From: Rhodospirillaceae bacterium
GTDB taxonomy: Bacteria > Pseudomonadota > Alphaproteobacteria > Thalassobaculales > Thalassobaculaceae
NCBI GenBank assembly: GCA_018401495.1
Contig: JAGYJX010000039.1
Coordinates: forward strand, 52,075 to 116,074
DNA: 64,000 nt
Direction: 5' to 3'
The translations under genes were made by a program, and so were the position numbers. This document shows positions 29,759-41,006 of the stretch, piece after piece; the first letter of the stretch is position 1, and the number at the start of each line of letters is the position of its first letter. The notes under the pieces were generated by a model. That model ran no database searches, was not told the origin of the DNA, and worked only from the letters and a program-made list of their open reading frames with translations.

Positions 29759-31759
29759 TCATAGCATGAAGGCAATGATGATCGCGGTCGACCCGATGCT
29801 GCCGATCACGCCCGAGGCCACCGCCGCCACCTGCTCGCCAAGTTCCGACGCCATATGCTCGCGGTTCTGGATCTCGATCGAGAGCTGCTGGATCTGGGCC
29901 CCACAGTGCTGGTGCTCCTGCATGGCGCGGGCGTAGCCCTGCTGGTCGCGCTGAACCGCCTTGGTGTCGCCGTAGATGTTCTGCAGTTCGATCAGCAGTC
30001 CGGTCTCGGCGGCGCGCGTGACGCTCTGCTCCATGGCCTTGCGCTGCTTCAGATTGGCAAACCCGTTGACGGACGACTTCATCAGGTCGACGAACCACGC
30101 CGCCAGCGCCGGCGCCGGGCCGCTCTTGGTCATGGCCTGCACTCGGGCCAGCAGGGTCAGCGCCGCCAGCACGTGGTCGGTGCCGGTCTGGTCGGTGCCG
30201 GTGAGCGGCCGGACGAACCGCTCGTCGACGTCGGGGGACCGCGCCACCGAAAACGCGGCGATGTGTCGGTCCATGGGCCGGCCGCCGCGATCCTTGGCCG
30301 AGGCCGCCCGCTCCAACGCCGGCACCAGTTCCTCGATGCGGGTCACGTACAGGTGCTCGATCAGCGGGCTGCGGCAGTGGATGTGCGGGTTGAGCGCGTA
30401 CAGCACCCGCTCCATGCCGAAGCCCGGCCCGGTCTGGTTCAGGACCATCGGAAGCTTGTCGTAGATCGCGTAGAGTTCGTTGAGATCGGAGCGGGTGCGA
30501 GCCTGCAGCGACATCCAAAGGCCGACGAACCGGCCGTTGATGAAGTCCGAGACCTTCTGGCGGACGTCGTCCCGATCGAACTCCAGCGCCAGCGCCGCCC
30601 CCACACCGTCGATATGCGCCGAGAAGCCCTTGTGTCGGATCGGCGCCGCCGGATCGAGCGCCATGCAGGCCCGGGTGACCAGCCGCGGCGTGTCGCTCTC
30701 CGGAGCACCCTGCAAGGCTGCGTGGTTGCCGAGCACCTTGTTGACGTTCTCGACCACCTTGTCGTCGTTCAGGCTGCGCCGGACCCAGTTGTCGAAATCA
30801 TGCCCGCGCAACATGTCGCCAGCGGTCAGCCAGTTGCGCGCCAAGCCCTCGGCAGCGGACCTTACGTTCTCGTAATCGCGGCCGGCGATGGTGATCGGCC
30901 GCGCCGCCTTGGACGGCAGCTTGGCCTGCTTGGGGGTGAGACGGCGCCCGCCGATCCACAGCTCGATCTCCCGGATCGACCACCGCTCCCGGGGATCATC
31001 CGACAACAGCCCGCGCAACAGCTCCATCATGTTCATCTGGATGCGGGCGCCGGCGGTCAGCGCGCCGTAGGAGCCGAGGTTGATCTTGCGCTCGATCATC
31101 TCGGTGGCGCCGAGTTCGTGGATCGGGTTGCGGCCGAGCACCAGGAAAATCAGGCAGACGCCGAGAGAGTACAGGTCGTCGGCGACGCCGCCGCGCCCGC
31201 GCGCCGCCGGATCGGCCATCGCCTGCTCGAGGGTCTCGCAGAACGCCGGGTTGTAAAGCCCCGGCGGGCAGGTCAGGCAGTCGCCGAGGGCGATCAGCTT
31301 CTTGGCGGGGTCGGCGAAGAACAGGTTGTCCGGCCGGATCGCCCGGTGCGCCACCCCTCGGGTCGACAGGTCGCGCAGCAGCGCGACGGCCGGCGTCAGG
31401 AAGCCGCGCACGATGCGATCTTCGCTCATCGGTTCCTGGACGTCGGAGACCGCCTTGGCGACCCGCCCGCCCTGCGGGCGTTCGTACACCAGGACCGGCA
31501 ACCGCCGACGCGCCGGCGCCCAAACGGCGACGCCCCATTCCACGAAGCGCATCATCGCGCTGCCGGTCATGCCGCGAACCGAGTCGATGTCGTCGTGGCG
31601 GAACGGGATGCGCGGATCGCAGACATAGGCGATCAGGTCGCCGTGCTCCTCCCGGCGCGCCACCGCCGCGTAGGCCTTGGTGTTCGGCATGTCGAACTCG
31701 GGAACGGGGCTGTCGGGGTCGATCTCGACCCGTTCCTTGATGACGACGCGGTCCGCCAT
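29759..31759 (-). CDS. Tail-anchored protein-kinase-like protein (probable pseudokinase)
   Basis: 666 residues, intact. The N-terminal third resembles a Hanks-type kinase C-lobe. The catalytic loop is HRAIRPDN (residues 138-145), with Ala 140 in place of the catalytic Asp of HRD but Asn 145 kept. A GDC at 159-161 sits where DFG is expected. ADDLYSLGVCLIFLVLG matches subdomain IX. No glycine loop or VAIK-type Lys is evident, so catalysis is doubtful. The large middle domain is not recognised. The very C-terminus is one helix (ASGVIGSIGSTAIIIAFML) with no tail after it, so the protein is tail-anchored with its bulk in the cytoplasm. Upstream of the membrane protein at 29.2 kb. Confidence 0.75.
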   Translation of the reverse strand: MADRVVIKERVEIDPDSPVPEFDMPNTKAYAAVARREEHGDLIAYVCDPRIPFRHDDIDSVRGMTGSAMMRFVEWGVAVWAPARRRLPVLVYERPQGGRVAKAVSDVQEPMSEDRIVRGFLTPAVALLRDLSTRGVAHRAIRPDNLFFADPAKKLIALGDCLTCPPGLYNPAFCETLEQAMADPAARGRGGVADDLYSLGVCLIFLVLGRNPIHELGATEMIERKINLGSYGALTAGARIQMNMMELLRGLLSDDPRERWSIREIELWIGGRRLTPKQAKLPSKAARPITIAGRDYENVRSAAEGLARNWLTAGDMLRGHDFDNWVRRSLNDDKVVENVNKVLGNHAALQGAPESDTPRLVTRACMALDPAAPIRHKGFSAHIDGVGAALALEFDRDDVRQKVSDFINGRFVGLWMSLQARTRSDLNELYAIYDKLPMVLNQTGPGFGMERVLYALNPHIHCRSPLIEHLYVTRIEELVPALERAASAKDRGGRPMDRHIAAFSVARSPDVDERFVRPLTGTDQTGTDHVLAALTLLARVQAMTKSGPAPALAAWFVDLMKSSVNGFANLKQRKAMEQSVTRAAETGLLIELQNIYGDTKAVQRDQQGYARAMQEHQHCGAQIQQLSIEIQNREHMASELGEQVAAVASGVIGSIGSTAIIIAFML

Positions 31760-31787
31760 GACGCTCCCCGAAGGCCCCGAGCCGGAA

Positions 31788-31806
31788 CCCTATCATGCCG
31801 ATAGGG
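31788..31806. promoter_or_regulatory. 7-base inverted repeat in divergent promoter region
   Basis: CCCTATC, five bases, GATAGGG, 29 bases upstream of the pseudokinase start, in the intergenic space shared with the divergent secreted-protein gene. It could be an operator or a chance repeat. Confidence 0.35.
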
Positions 31807-31968
31807 GGATTCGCATCGCGTTCCGGTTGGCGGCGCCCCTGCCCGCGGGGTCGACATTGGGCGTGCGTCGCTCGGCGCTTGCGCCAGACCGGGCAAACCG
31901 TGCTACGCCCGTGTGATCAACACGCCGGCGATCCCCGGCGGCCGATAATCCAGCCAAGGACGCAAACC

Positions 31969-32250
31969 ATGCGCTACCTCCCCAGCCTCGCCGCCGCGTT
32001 CGCCATCACCGTACTGGCCGTCCAGCCGGGCGTCGCGGCCGACGCCAAGTGCGAAACCGACACCCTCGCCAAGACCATGCACGAGCGCATGAAGGCCGAA
32101 GGCAAGAGCGACGCCGACATCCGCGATATCCTGGGCAGTTCGATGAAGCGACGGGTGGTCAGCGGCCGCGTCGCCGACAGCAGCGGCTGCAGCGCCGAGC
32201 AGACCGAAAAGGCGATCCAGAAGCTGGAAACGACCGTCAAGCAGGGCTGA
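31969..32250 (+). CDS. Small secreted/periplasmic protein
   Basis: 93 residues. A clear Sec signal peptide (RYLPSLAAAFAITVLAVQPG, cleavage predicted near VAA-DA) is followed by a charged mature domain of about 70 residues with two cysteines (AKCETDT and SSGCSAEQ) that could form a disulphide. The segment MHERMKAEGKSDADIRDILG looks helical. AAGGA precedes ATG 31969. No family recognised; the length and codon use support a real gene. It stands alone, divergent from the pseudokinase gene and convergent with purA. Confidence 0.7.
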   Translation: MRYLPSLAAAFAITVLAVQPGVAADAKCETDTLAKTMHERMKAEGKSDADIRDILGSSMKRRVVSGRVADSSGCSAEQTEKAIQKLETTVKQG

Positions 32251-32319
32251 TCGGATCGGCGACGCCGCCGGATCGAGTGCTGGTCGCGGCCGCCGCCAGC
32301 GGCGAGCCGCGACCGAGAA

Positions 32320-33614
<1,295 letters not shown>

Positions 33615-33618
<4 letters not shown>

Positions 33619-34809
33619 GCCTTCTCCTCCGATGCCCCGGCATCCTTGGACGCGTCCAGGGCGACAACTGTTCCATCCCGCCAGACCCACGCGCAGCGCA
33701 GGCGCCGCGCCTCGGCCTCGACGTCGTCCACCGGCTCCAGGCCCTGCACCGTGGCGCGACCCGCCGAGCCGCAGCGCCGCCGCGGCGTCGCGCGGCGTGC
33801 CGTGCGGCACGAACACCGTCGCTCGCGCGGCCGGCGCCGGCAGAGCCTGCAGCACCTTCTCCAGATACAGCGTGAAGCCGGTCGCCGTCTCGGTCGGATC
33901 GCCGTTCGGGCGGTAGCGGCCGCCGCGGCCGACCTCGCCGCGCACACCGCGGGCGAACAGGCTGAAGGCGATGCCGGTGTGGTATTCGAAGCCGCGGTTC
34001 TCGACCGGATCGAGGGTGATCGCCAGACCGGGCTGCGCCGCCGCCACCAGATCCACGACGTGGGTCAGCCGGTCGAGCGCGGCGCGCGCCTCCTCCGGCA
34101 GGTCGATGCCCGACAGCGCGGCGAGCGCGGTGCCCTTCGGGCCGGTCGCCGCCAGCAGGCGGGTCAGAACCGGCGCGACCCCGGCGCCCAGTGCCTCGAC
34201 GGCGGCGATGTCCTTGCGGTCGATGGCGGCGCGCAAGCGGGCGAGATCGACGGCCGGCAAATCGAGATCGGCCAGCACCGCTGACACCAGCGGCGGCACC
34301 ATCAGGTCGAGCGACAGCCCCTTCACGCCGGCGGCGCGCAACGCCTCGACCCCGACCAGGATGATCTCGGCGTCGGCCTCGGCGGTGGCGCTGCCGATCA
34401 GCTCGGCGCCGACCTGCAGCTTCTCGCGCTCGGGGTTCATCTGGTCGGCGACGGTGTGCAGCACCTCGCCGGCGTAGCAGAGCCGGAGCGGACGGGGCGC
34501 GTTCTTCAGCCGGGTCGACGCGATGCGGGCGACCTGCACGGTCATGTCGGCGCGCACCCCCATCATGCGCTGCGACATCGGATCCATCAGCCGGAACACC
34601 CGCGACGACAGCGCCGCACCCGGGCCTTCCAGCAGGCTGGTCTCGAACTCGATGAGCGGCGGCTTGACGCGGTCGTAGCCGTGCGCGGCGGTGCACGCCA
34701 CCAGCAGTTCCACCAGCCTCGCCTCGTTGCCGGCGTTCGGCGCCAGCAGATCGCGCAAGCCCGCGGGCAGCAGGGCGCGACGGCCGAGGTCGGTCAGCGT
34801 GTCGGACAC
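33615..34809 (-). CDS. hisZ: ATP phosphoribosyltransferase regulatory subunit, one frameshift
   Basis: HisZ is a catalytically inactive histidyl-tRNA-synthetase paralogue that regulates short-form HisG in histidine synthesis. GTG 34809 opens SDTLTDLGRRALLPAGLRDL. Class II aaRS-like features: GYDRVKPPLIEFETSLLEG, FRLMDPMSQRMMGVRADMT and then QVARIASTRL, GAELIGSATAEADAEIILV and NRGFEYHTGIAFSLFARGV. One base is lost or gained at about 33772: after DAAAAL the chain resumes in another frame as RATVQGLEPVDDVEAEARRL and ends GASEEKA at a stop overlapping purA. hisZ-purA is a known alphaproteobacterial arrangement. Confidence 0.93.
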
Positions 34810-35028
34810 GGGGGCTAAAGCCTCTTCTTGGGGGCGCGGGACGGGCGCCTTCTCCTAGATGAAACGGGCGCGGGGGGCAACCGGGCGATCGAGCGACGGG
34901 CCGCCGAATCCGGGCTCGCCGCGCCTGCCCGTGTGCCGCGCTGCGCCTGGGAAAGTCGGCTTCCGCTGGATTTGCGGGCGGCGATCGGGTATCGCTCGGC
35001 TGGGAACCGACGACGGAGCACTCCCTAG

Positions 35029-35796
35029 ATGCGCCTCTTGATCATCGGACTGGCCTCTCTGGCGCTGTCCGGCTGCGTCACCGCCGCCGAGCGGGCCAGC
35101 CCGCTGGCCAGCGTCGCGACGGCGCCCGCGCCGGTCTTCCCGCAGGCCGGCAAGAGCGTCCTCGCCTCCACCATGGAAGTGCGGGTGGACACCTCCGCCG
35201 TCGGCAACATCAGCCCCGAGAAGGTCGGCAAGCGGCTGGCGCTGGCGCTGGCAACCATCACCGAGTTCCGGCCCGAGAGCGGCACCGCGGTCACCCCGAT
35301 CCGCAGCGCCGTCCTGACCCCGGAAGGCATCGACGGCACCACCCTGAAGACCGTCTACACCGACAACGCCTACCGGCAGACGGCCTGGATGGACGACTAC
35401 AACAAGATCCTGTTCGACCAGCGCACCGTCGATCCCGGCTGGTACCTCGTGCACAGCTTCGGCTCGACGGCCGGGTTCGAACGCTACAAGCCCCGCACCG
35501 GGCAGCGCGCCTGCCTGCTGTACGGCGCCAAGCCGGCACCGGGCGTGGAGCCGGTGGCGCTCAACGCCGGCGAGATTGGCTATTTCGGTCATTTCGTGAT
35601 CACCATCGCGGTCCGTCCGGGCAAGGATCCCGCCACGCCCTACGCGCTGTCGGTGGCCGAGGCCGCGATCGAGTCGGCGCCGCCGGGGTTGGACGACATG
35701 CTGCGCCGAGATGGTCTCGATCCGGCCCGGCTGCAGCGCATTCCGGCCGACCGGTTTCCCTGCCCCTGGACGGTTCCGCGCACCGCCACCGGCTGA
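35029..35796 (+). CDS. Conserved hypothetical lipoprotein
   Basis: 255 residues. The signal peptide MRLLIIGLASLALSGC ends in a lipobox (LSGC, Cys 16), so the protein is predicted to be lipid-anchored in the envelope. The mature part has GKSVLASTMEVRVDTSAVGN, NAYRQTAWMDDYNKILFDQR, DPGWYLVHSFGSTAGFERYK and GEIGYFGHFVITI. No enzyme motif was recognised. It stands alone in the gap between hisZ (divergent) and soxB (same strand, 120 bases later). Confidence 0.7.
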   Translation: MRLLIIGLASLALSGCVTAAERASPLASVATAPAPVFPQAGKSVLASTMEVRVDTSAVGNISPEKVGKRLALALATITEFRPESGTAVTPIRSAVLTPEGIDGTTLKTVYTDNAYRQTAWMDDYNKILFDQRTVDPGWYLVHSFGSTAGFERYKPRTGQRACLLYGAKPAPGVEPVALNAGEIGYFGHFVITIAVRPGKDPATPYALSVAEAAIESAPPGLDDMLRRDGLDPARLQRIPADRFPCPWTVPRTATG

Positions 35797-35916
35797 CCCT
35801 CGACGAGGCCACGCCCTGAAACCGACGCGGTTCCGTCGCCCCCGGCAAAACGGCGGGCGCGGTCGGCGCTAGGGTGCGCTCCACGGTACCGACACGCACT
35901 CCGGGGAGCAGGCCGC

Positions 35917-37206
35917 ATGGCCGAGGCAGGACGCCGGCGCGGCCCGACGGGCAAGCCGCGCTATTCGATTTTCGCGCTGGCGCGCAACGCGCTCAGTTAT
36001 CACGAGAACTGGCAGGCGGCCTGGCGCAGCCCCGAGCCGAAGCCGTCCTACGAGGCCATCGTTGTCGGCGGCGGTGGCCACGGGCTGGCGACCGCCTACT
36101 ACCTCGCGTCGGTCCACGGCATGCGCAAGATCGCGGTGCTCGAGAAAGGCTGGATCGGCGGCGGCAACACCGGCCGCAACACCACCATCATCCGCTCCAA
36201 CTACCTGTGGGACGAGTCGGCGGCAATTTACGAGCACGCCCTCAAGCTGTGGGAAGGCCTCAGCCAGGAGCTAAACTTCAACCTGATGTTCAGCCAGCGC
36301 GGCGTCATCACGCTGGCCCACTCCGAGCACGAGTTGAAGGAGATGCGCCGCCGGGTCGAGGCGATCCGCCTGAACGGCATCGACACCGAGGTGCTGTCGA
36401 CCTCCGATGTCAAGAAGCTGGTGCCGATCATCAACACCGACCCGGGCATCCGCTGGCCGGTGATGGGCGGCTTCATCCAGCGCCGCGGCGGCACCGCCCG
36501 CCACGACGCCGTCGCCTGGGGCTACGCCCGCGCCGCCGACGACCTCGGCGTCGACATCATCCAGAACTGCGAGGTCACCGGCTTCCTGAAGGACGCCACC
36601 GGCGCGGTCGAGGGCGTGGAGACCACCCGCGGCACCATCCGCTCGCGGCGCATCGGCTGCGTCGCGGCCGGCCACTCCGGCGTGCTGGCGGCGCTGGCCG
36701 GGTTCAAGCTGCCGATCCAGGCGCGCCCGCTGCAGGCGCTGGTGTCCGAGCCGATCAAGCCGGTGATCGACACCGTCGTCATGTCGAACGCCGTGCACAT
36801 GTACGTCAGCCAATCCGACAAGGGCGAACTGGTGCTGGGCGCCGGCACCGACAGCTACAATTCCTACGCCCAGCGCGGCTCGATGAACATCATCGAGCAC
36901 CAGTTGGCGGCCGCCTGCGAGCTGTACCCGATCGTCTCGCGGCTGCGGGTGCTGCGGACCTGGGGCGGCATCGTCGACACCTGCCCGGACGCCTCGCCGA
37001 TCCTGTCGCGCACGCCGGTCGAGGGGCTGTACTTCAATTGCGGCTGGGGCACCGGCGGTTTCAAGGCGACGCCCGGCTCCGGCCATGTGTTCGCCGACCT
37101 GCTGGCGCACGGCAAGCCGAACGCGATCGCCGCGCCGTTCGGCCTCGAGCGGTTCCAGGGCGGCTACCTGATCGACGAGCACGGCGCCGCCGGCGTGGCG
37201 CACTGA
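35917..37206 (+). CDS. soxB: Sarcosine oxidase beta subunit
   Basis: Catalytic subunit of heterotetrameric sarcosine oxidase, which demethylates sarcosine to glycine with formation of H2O2 and 5,10-methylene-tetrahydrofolate. 429 residues, intact. FAD-binding motif VVGGGGHGLATAYYLA at about 50; GWIGGGNTGRNTTIIRSNYL is family-typical. GTARHDAVAWGYARAA contains His 196, likely the covalent FMN attachment residue. The C-terminus has NCGWGTGGFKATPGSGHVFA. First gene of soxBDAG; soxD follows after 12 bases. Confidence 0.95.
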   Translation: MAEAGRRRGPTGKPRYSIFALARNALSYHENWQAAWRSPEPKPSYEAIVVGGGGHGLATAYYLASVHGMRKIAVLEKGWIGGGNTGRNTTIIRSNYLWDESAAIYEHALKLWEGLSQELNFNLMFSQRGVITLAHSEHELKEMRRRVEAIRLNGIDTEVLSTSDVKKLVPIINTDPGIRWPVMGGFIQRRGGTARHDAVAWGYARAADDLGVDIIQNCEVTGFLKDATGAVEGVETTRGTIRSRRIGCVAAGHSGVLAALAGFKLPIQARPLQALVSEPIKPVIDTVVMSNAVHMYVSQSDKGELVLGAGTDSYNSYAQRGSMNIIEHQLAAACELYPIVSRLRVLRTWGGIVDTCPDASPILSRTPVEGLYFNCGWGTGGFKATPGSGHVFADLLAHGKPNAIAAPFGLERFQGGYLIDEHGAAGVAH

Positions 37207-37218
37207 GAGGGCAAGACC

Positions 37219-37518
37219 ATGCTGCTGATCCCCTGCCCCTGGTGCGGCCCGCGCGACGACGCCGAGTTCGCCTACGGCAACCAGGCCCACCTCGCCCGCC
37301 CGGCCGATCCGTCGGCGACCACCGACGCCGAGTGGGCCGAGTACCTGTATTTCCGCGACAACCCGAAGGGCCCGTTCGCCGAGCGCTGGATGCACGCCGC
37401 CGGTTGCCGGCGCTGGTTCCACGTGGTGCGCGACACCAACAGCCACGCGATCCTGCAGGTCTACAAGGTCGGCGAGTGGCCCGATCCGGCCGTCCTCGGC
37501 GGGAAGGAATTGTCGTGA
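37219..37518 (+). CDS. soxD: Sarcosine oxidase delta subunit
   Basis: Small zinc-binding structural subunit of heterotetrameric sarcosine oxidase. 99 residues. CPWCG (Cys 6 and Cys 9) plus a His/Cys pair in the segment WMHAAGCRRWFHVVRDT form the expected Zn site; DDAEFAYGNQAHLARP and YLYFRDNPKGPFAERW are hallmark stretches. It lies directly after soxB. It is then separated from soxA by an unusually long gap filled with palindromic repeats. Confidence 0.94.
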   Translation: MLLIPCPWCGPRDDAEFAYGNQAHLARPADPSATTDAEWAEYLYFRDNPKGPFAERWMHAAGCRRWFHVVRDTNSHAILQVYKVGEWPDPAVLGGKELS

Positions 37519-37536
37519 ACCGGGGACATCGAAGCG

Positions 37537-37951
37537 GGTGGGTTCCGGATCGCGCTTTGCGCGTCCGGAATGACGAACAAAAGGGGTGTGGTCGATCGCC
37601 CCGCTGGCCTTCCCCTCCATCGTCATTCCGGACCGACGCGCCACCGGCGCGGCGGAGCTGGGCTCCCCACTCGGGAGCAATGACTTCTGGCGCCAGAGAG
37701 CTTGCGGCTGACGGGCGGCGGCGGCCTGCGCCCGTCGCCCCGTGGGTTCCGGCTCGGCCGCGCCGGGCCGGCGCGTCCGTCCGGAATGACGAGGGGTTGG
37801 GTTGGGCCTGCGGGACGCCCCACTCGAAGGTCCGGTTGGCGTGCAGCCAATGGTGCGGTCGCGGGTCGTCCCGTCGCCAGCGCCCCCTCTTTCTCCTGTC
37901 GTCATTCCGGACCGACGCGCCGCCGGCGTGGCGGAGCCGGAACCCACGGAG
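37537..37951. repeat. Cluster of four REP-like palindromic repeats inside sox operon
   Basis: The 472-base gap between soxD and soxA holds no gene. Four copies of an element with core TTCCGGA...TCCGGAATGACG occur at about 37537-37575 (plus), 37621-37658 (minus), 37738-37792 (plus) and 37900-37951 (minus). Copy 1 is a compact hairpin (TTCCGGATCGCGC / GCGCGTCCGGAA, loop TTT). Copies 3 and 4 are near-identical in opposite orientation, sharing GTGGGTTCCGGCTC and TCCGGAATGACG ends. Similar GTCATTCCGGA-type palindromes are common in alphaproteobacterial intergenic DNA. An open frame crosses them into soxA but is not coding. Confidence 0.75.
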
Positions 37952-37990
37952 CGACGGGCCGATCCTCCGCCCCCTTGCGGAGACCGCGCC

Positions 37991-40900
37991 ATGAGCCCGC
38001 AGACCAACCGCCTCGCCGACGGCGGCCGCGTCGACCGGCGCCGGCCGCTGGTGTTCCGCTTCGACGGCCGCCGCCTGCAGGGCTTCGCCGGCGACACGCT
38101 GGCCTCGGCGCTGCTCGCCAACGACGTCCACCTGGTCGGGCGCAGCTTCAAGTACCACCGGCCGCGCGGCATCCTCGGCCTCGGCTCGGAGGAGCCGAAC
38201 GCGCTGATCCAGCTCGGCCGCGGCAACCGCACCGAGCCGAATTTGCGCGCCACCCAGATCGAGCTGTTCGACGGCCTCGACGCCCACAGCCAGAACCGCT
38301 GGCCGTCCCTGCGCTTCGACGTCGGCGCCGTGAACTCGGCGTTCCACCGGCTGTTCCCGGCCGGGTTCTACTACAAGACCTTCATGTGGCCGGCCGGGCT
38401 GTGGAGTACCTACGAGGAGGTGATCCGCCACGCCGCCGGTCTCGGCCGCGCGCCCGAGGGACCGGACCCCGACCGTTACGAGCGCATGCACGCGCATTGC
38501 GACGTGCTGGTCGCCGGCGGCGGGCCGGCCGGGCTGGCGGCGGCGCTGGCGGCCGGGCGCAGCGGCGCGCGGGTGATCCTGGCCGACGAGCAGGCCGAGT
38601 TCGGCGGCTCGCTGCTGGGCGAGGACGACGTGGCGATCGGCGGCAGCCCGGCGGTCGACTGGGTCGCCGAGGTGGTGGCCGAGCTGGAATCGATGCCCGA
38701 GGTGACGGTGCTGCGGCGCGCCACCGTCAACGGCTATTACGACCACAACTACCTGACGATCGCCGAGCGGGTGACCGACCATCTCGGCGTCGGCCTGCCG
38801 ACGGTGCCGCGCCAGCGGCTGTGGAAGGTGCGCGCCGGCCGGGTGATCCTGGCGACCGGCGCGATCGAGCGGCCGCTGGTGTTCCGCGACAACGACCGGC
38901 CGGGCGTCATGCTGTCGACGGCGGTGCGCGGCTACGCGGTGCGCTACGGCGTGCTGGCCGGGCGCCGGCCGCTGGTGGTCACCGGCGGCGACGACGGCTA
39001 CCGCACCGCGCTGGCGCTGGCCGACCGCCACGCCCGGGTCGCCGGCATCGTCGACCTGCGCGCCGAGCCGTCGGGCCATCTGGTGGCCGAGGCGCGCAGC
39101 CGCGGCATCGAGGTGTTCGCCGGCTCCAGCGTCGCCGGCACCCACGGCGGGCGGCGGGTCGAGGCGGTCGAGATCGCCGCCATGACCGCCGACGGTTCCG
39201 GCCTCGCCGGGTCGACCCGGACGGTGGAGTGCGACGCGGTCGCCATGGCCGGCGGCTTCAACCCGACGGTGCACCTGTTCTCGCAGTCGCGCGGCAAGCT
39301 GCGCTGGGATGCCGGGCGCGCCGCCTTCCTGCCCGGCGCCAGCCACGAGGCCGAGGTCTCGGTCGGCGGCTGCGCCGGCACCGCCAGCGTCGCCCAGGCC
39401 GTCAAGGACGGCCTCAGGGCCGGCGTCGAGCAGGCGCGCGCGCTCGGCCGCACCGTTCGCCAGCCGGCGGCTCCGACCGTCGAGGAGCCGGGCCGGGGCG
39501 AGACCCGCACGCTCTGGATCCTGCCGTCGACCCTGCCGGTCGGGCGCAAGGGCAAGCACTTCGTCGACTTCCAGAACGACGTCACCGCCGCCGACCTGAT
39601 GCTGGCGACCCGCGAGGGCTACCGCTCGATCGAGCACGTCAAGCGCTACACCACCACCGGCATGGGCACCGACCAGGGCAAGACCTCGAACGTCGTGGCG
39701 CTCGCCATCGTCGGCCAGTCGCTCGGCGTCGACGTGCCGGCGGTCGGCACCACCACCTTCCGCCCGCCCTACACGCCGACCACCATCGGCGCCTATGGCG
39801 GCCGCGACATCGGCCGGCTGTTCGCGCCGGTCCGCACCACCGCCATGGATCCCTGGCACCGCGCCGCCGGCGCCCGCTTCGAGCATGTCGGCGAGTGGAT
39901 GCGCGCCTGGTACTACCCGAGGGAGGGCGAGAGCCTGCGCCGGGCGGTCGACCGCGAGGTGACCGCGGCCCGCACCGCCGTCGCCATCCTCGACGCCTCG
40001 ACGCTCGGCAAGATCGACGTGCGCGGCGCCGACGCCGCCGAGTTCCTGAACCGGGTCTACACCAACGCCTGGAGCAAGCTCGGGATCGGCCGCTGCCGCT
40101 ACGGCCTGATGCTGAAGGAAGACGGCATGGTGATGGACGACGGCGTGACCACGCGGCTCGCCGACGACCAGTTCCACATGACCACGACGACCGGCGGTGC
40201 GGCGCGGGTGCTGAACTGGCTGGAGGAGTACCTGCAGACCGAGTGGCCGGGGCTGGACGTGCGGCTGACCTCGGTCACCGAGCAGTGGGCGGTCGCCTCG
40301 ATCTGCGGGCCGCGCTCGCGCGAGCTGCTGGGCCGGCTCTGCCCCGACATCGACCTCGCCAACGACGCCTTCCCGTTCATGGCGATGCGCGAGGGCACCG
40401 TCGCCGGCATCCCGGCCCGGGTGTTCCGGATCTCGTTCACCGGCGAGCTCAGCTACGAGATCAACGTGCCGACCCGTTACGGCCTGGCGCTGTGGGAGGC
40501 GCTGGTCGACGCCGGCGGCGATCTCGGGATCACCGCCTACGGCACCGAGGCGATGCACGTGCTGCGCGCCGAGAAGGGCTTCATCATCGTCGGCCAGGAC
40601 ACCGACGGTTCGGTCACGCCGTCCGGACCTGGGCATGGACTGGATCGTCTCCAAGGCCAAGCCCGACTTCATCGGCAAGCGCGGCCTCGCCCGTCCCGAC
40701 CTCGTGAAGCCCGACCGCAAGCAGCTGGTCGGCCTGCTGACCGAGGACCCGGCCGAGGTGCTGCCGGAGGGCGCGCAGATCGTCGAGATGCTCAAGCCGA
40801 AGCCGCCGATGGCGATGCTCGGCCACGTCACCTCGTCGTATTTCAGCCCGAGCCTGGGGCGCTCGATCGCCATGGCGCTGGTCAAGGGCGGCCACGGCCG

Positions 40901-41006
40901 CAAGGGCCAGGTCCTGCACGTGCCGCTGGAGGGTCGCACCATCAAGGTCACCGTCGCCGACAGCACCGTGTTCCACGACCCGGAAGGGAGCCGCCGCGAT
41001 GGTTGA
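37991..41006 (+). CDS. soxA: Sarcosine oxidase alpha subunit, one frameshift
   Basis: Large subunit of heterotetrameric sarcosine oxidase, binding NAD+ and folate. About 1000 residues. The N-terminal ferredoxin-like/oxidoreductase region has GDTLASALLANDVHLVGRSF and KYHRPRGI. The nucleotide-binding fold has DVLVAGGGPAGLAAALAAGR. The C-terminal aminomethyltransferase (GcvT-like) domain holds STLGKIDVRGADAAEFLNRV, WAVASICGPRSRELL and FTGELSYEINVP. ATG 37991 is chosen because the open frame upstream passes through the repeat cluster. An extra base at about 40625 breaks GSVTPSDLGMDWIVSKAKPD. The stop overlaps the soxG start by 8 bases. Confidence 0.94.

Noticed and set aside
37802..37990. 63-codon N-terminal extension of SoxA
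   Set aside because: It translates the palindromic repeats and lacks family similarity; SoxA proteins begin near the ATG at 37991.
37061..40966. Very long open frame on the minus strand opposite soxA
   Set aside because: Composition is rich in Arg, Pro, Ala and His with no domain, and soxA on the other strand is unambiguous; this is a high-GC shadow.
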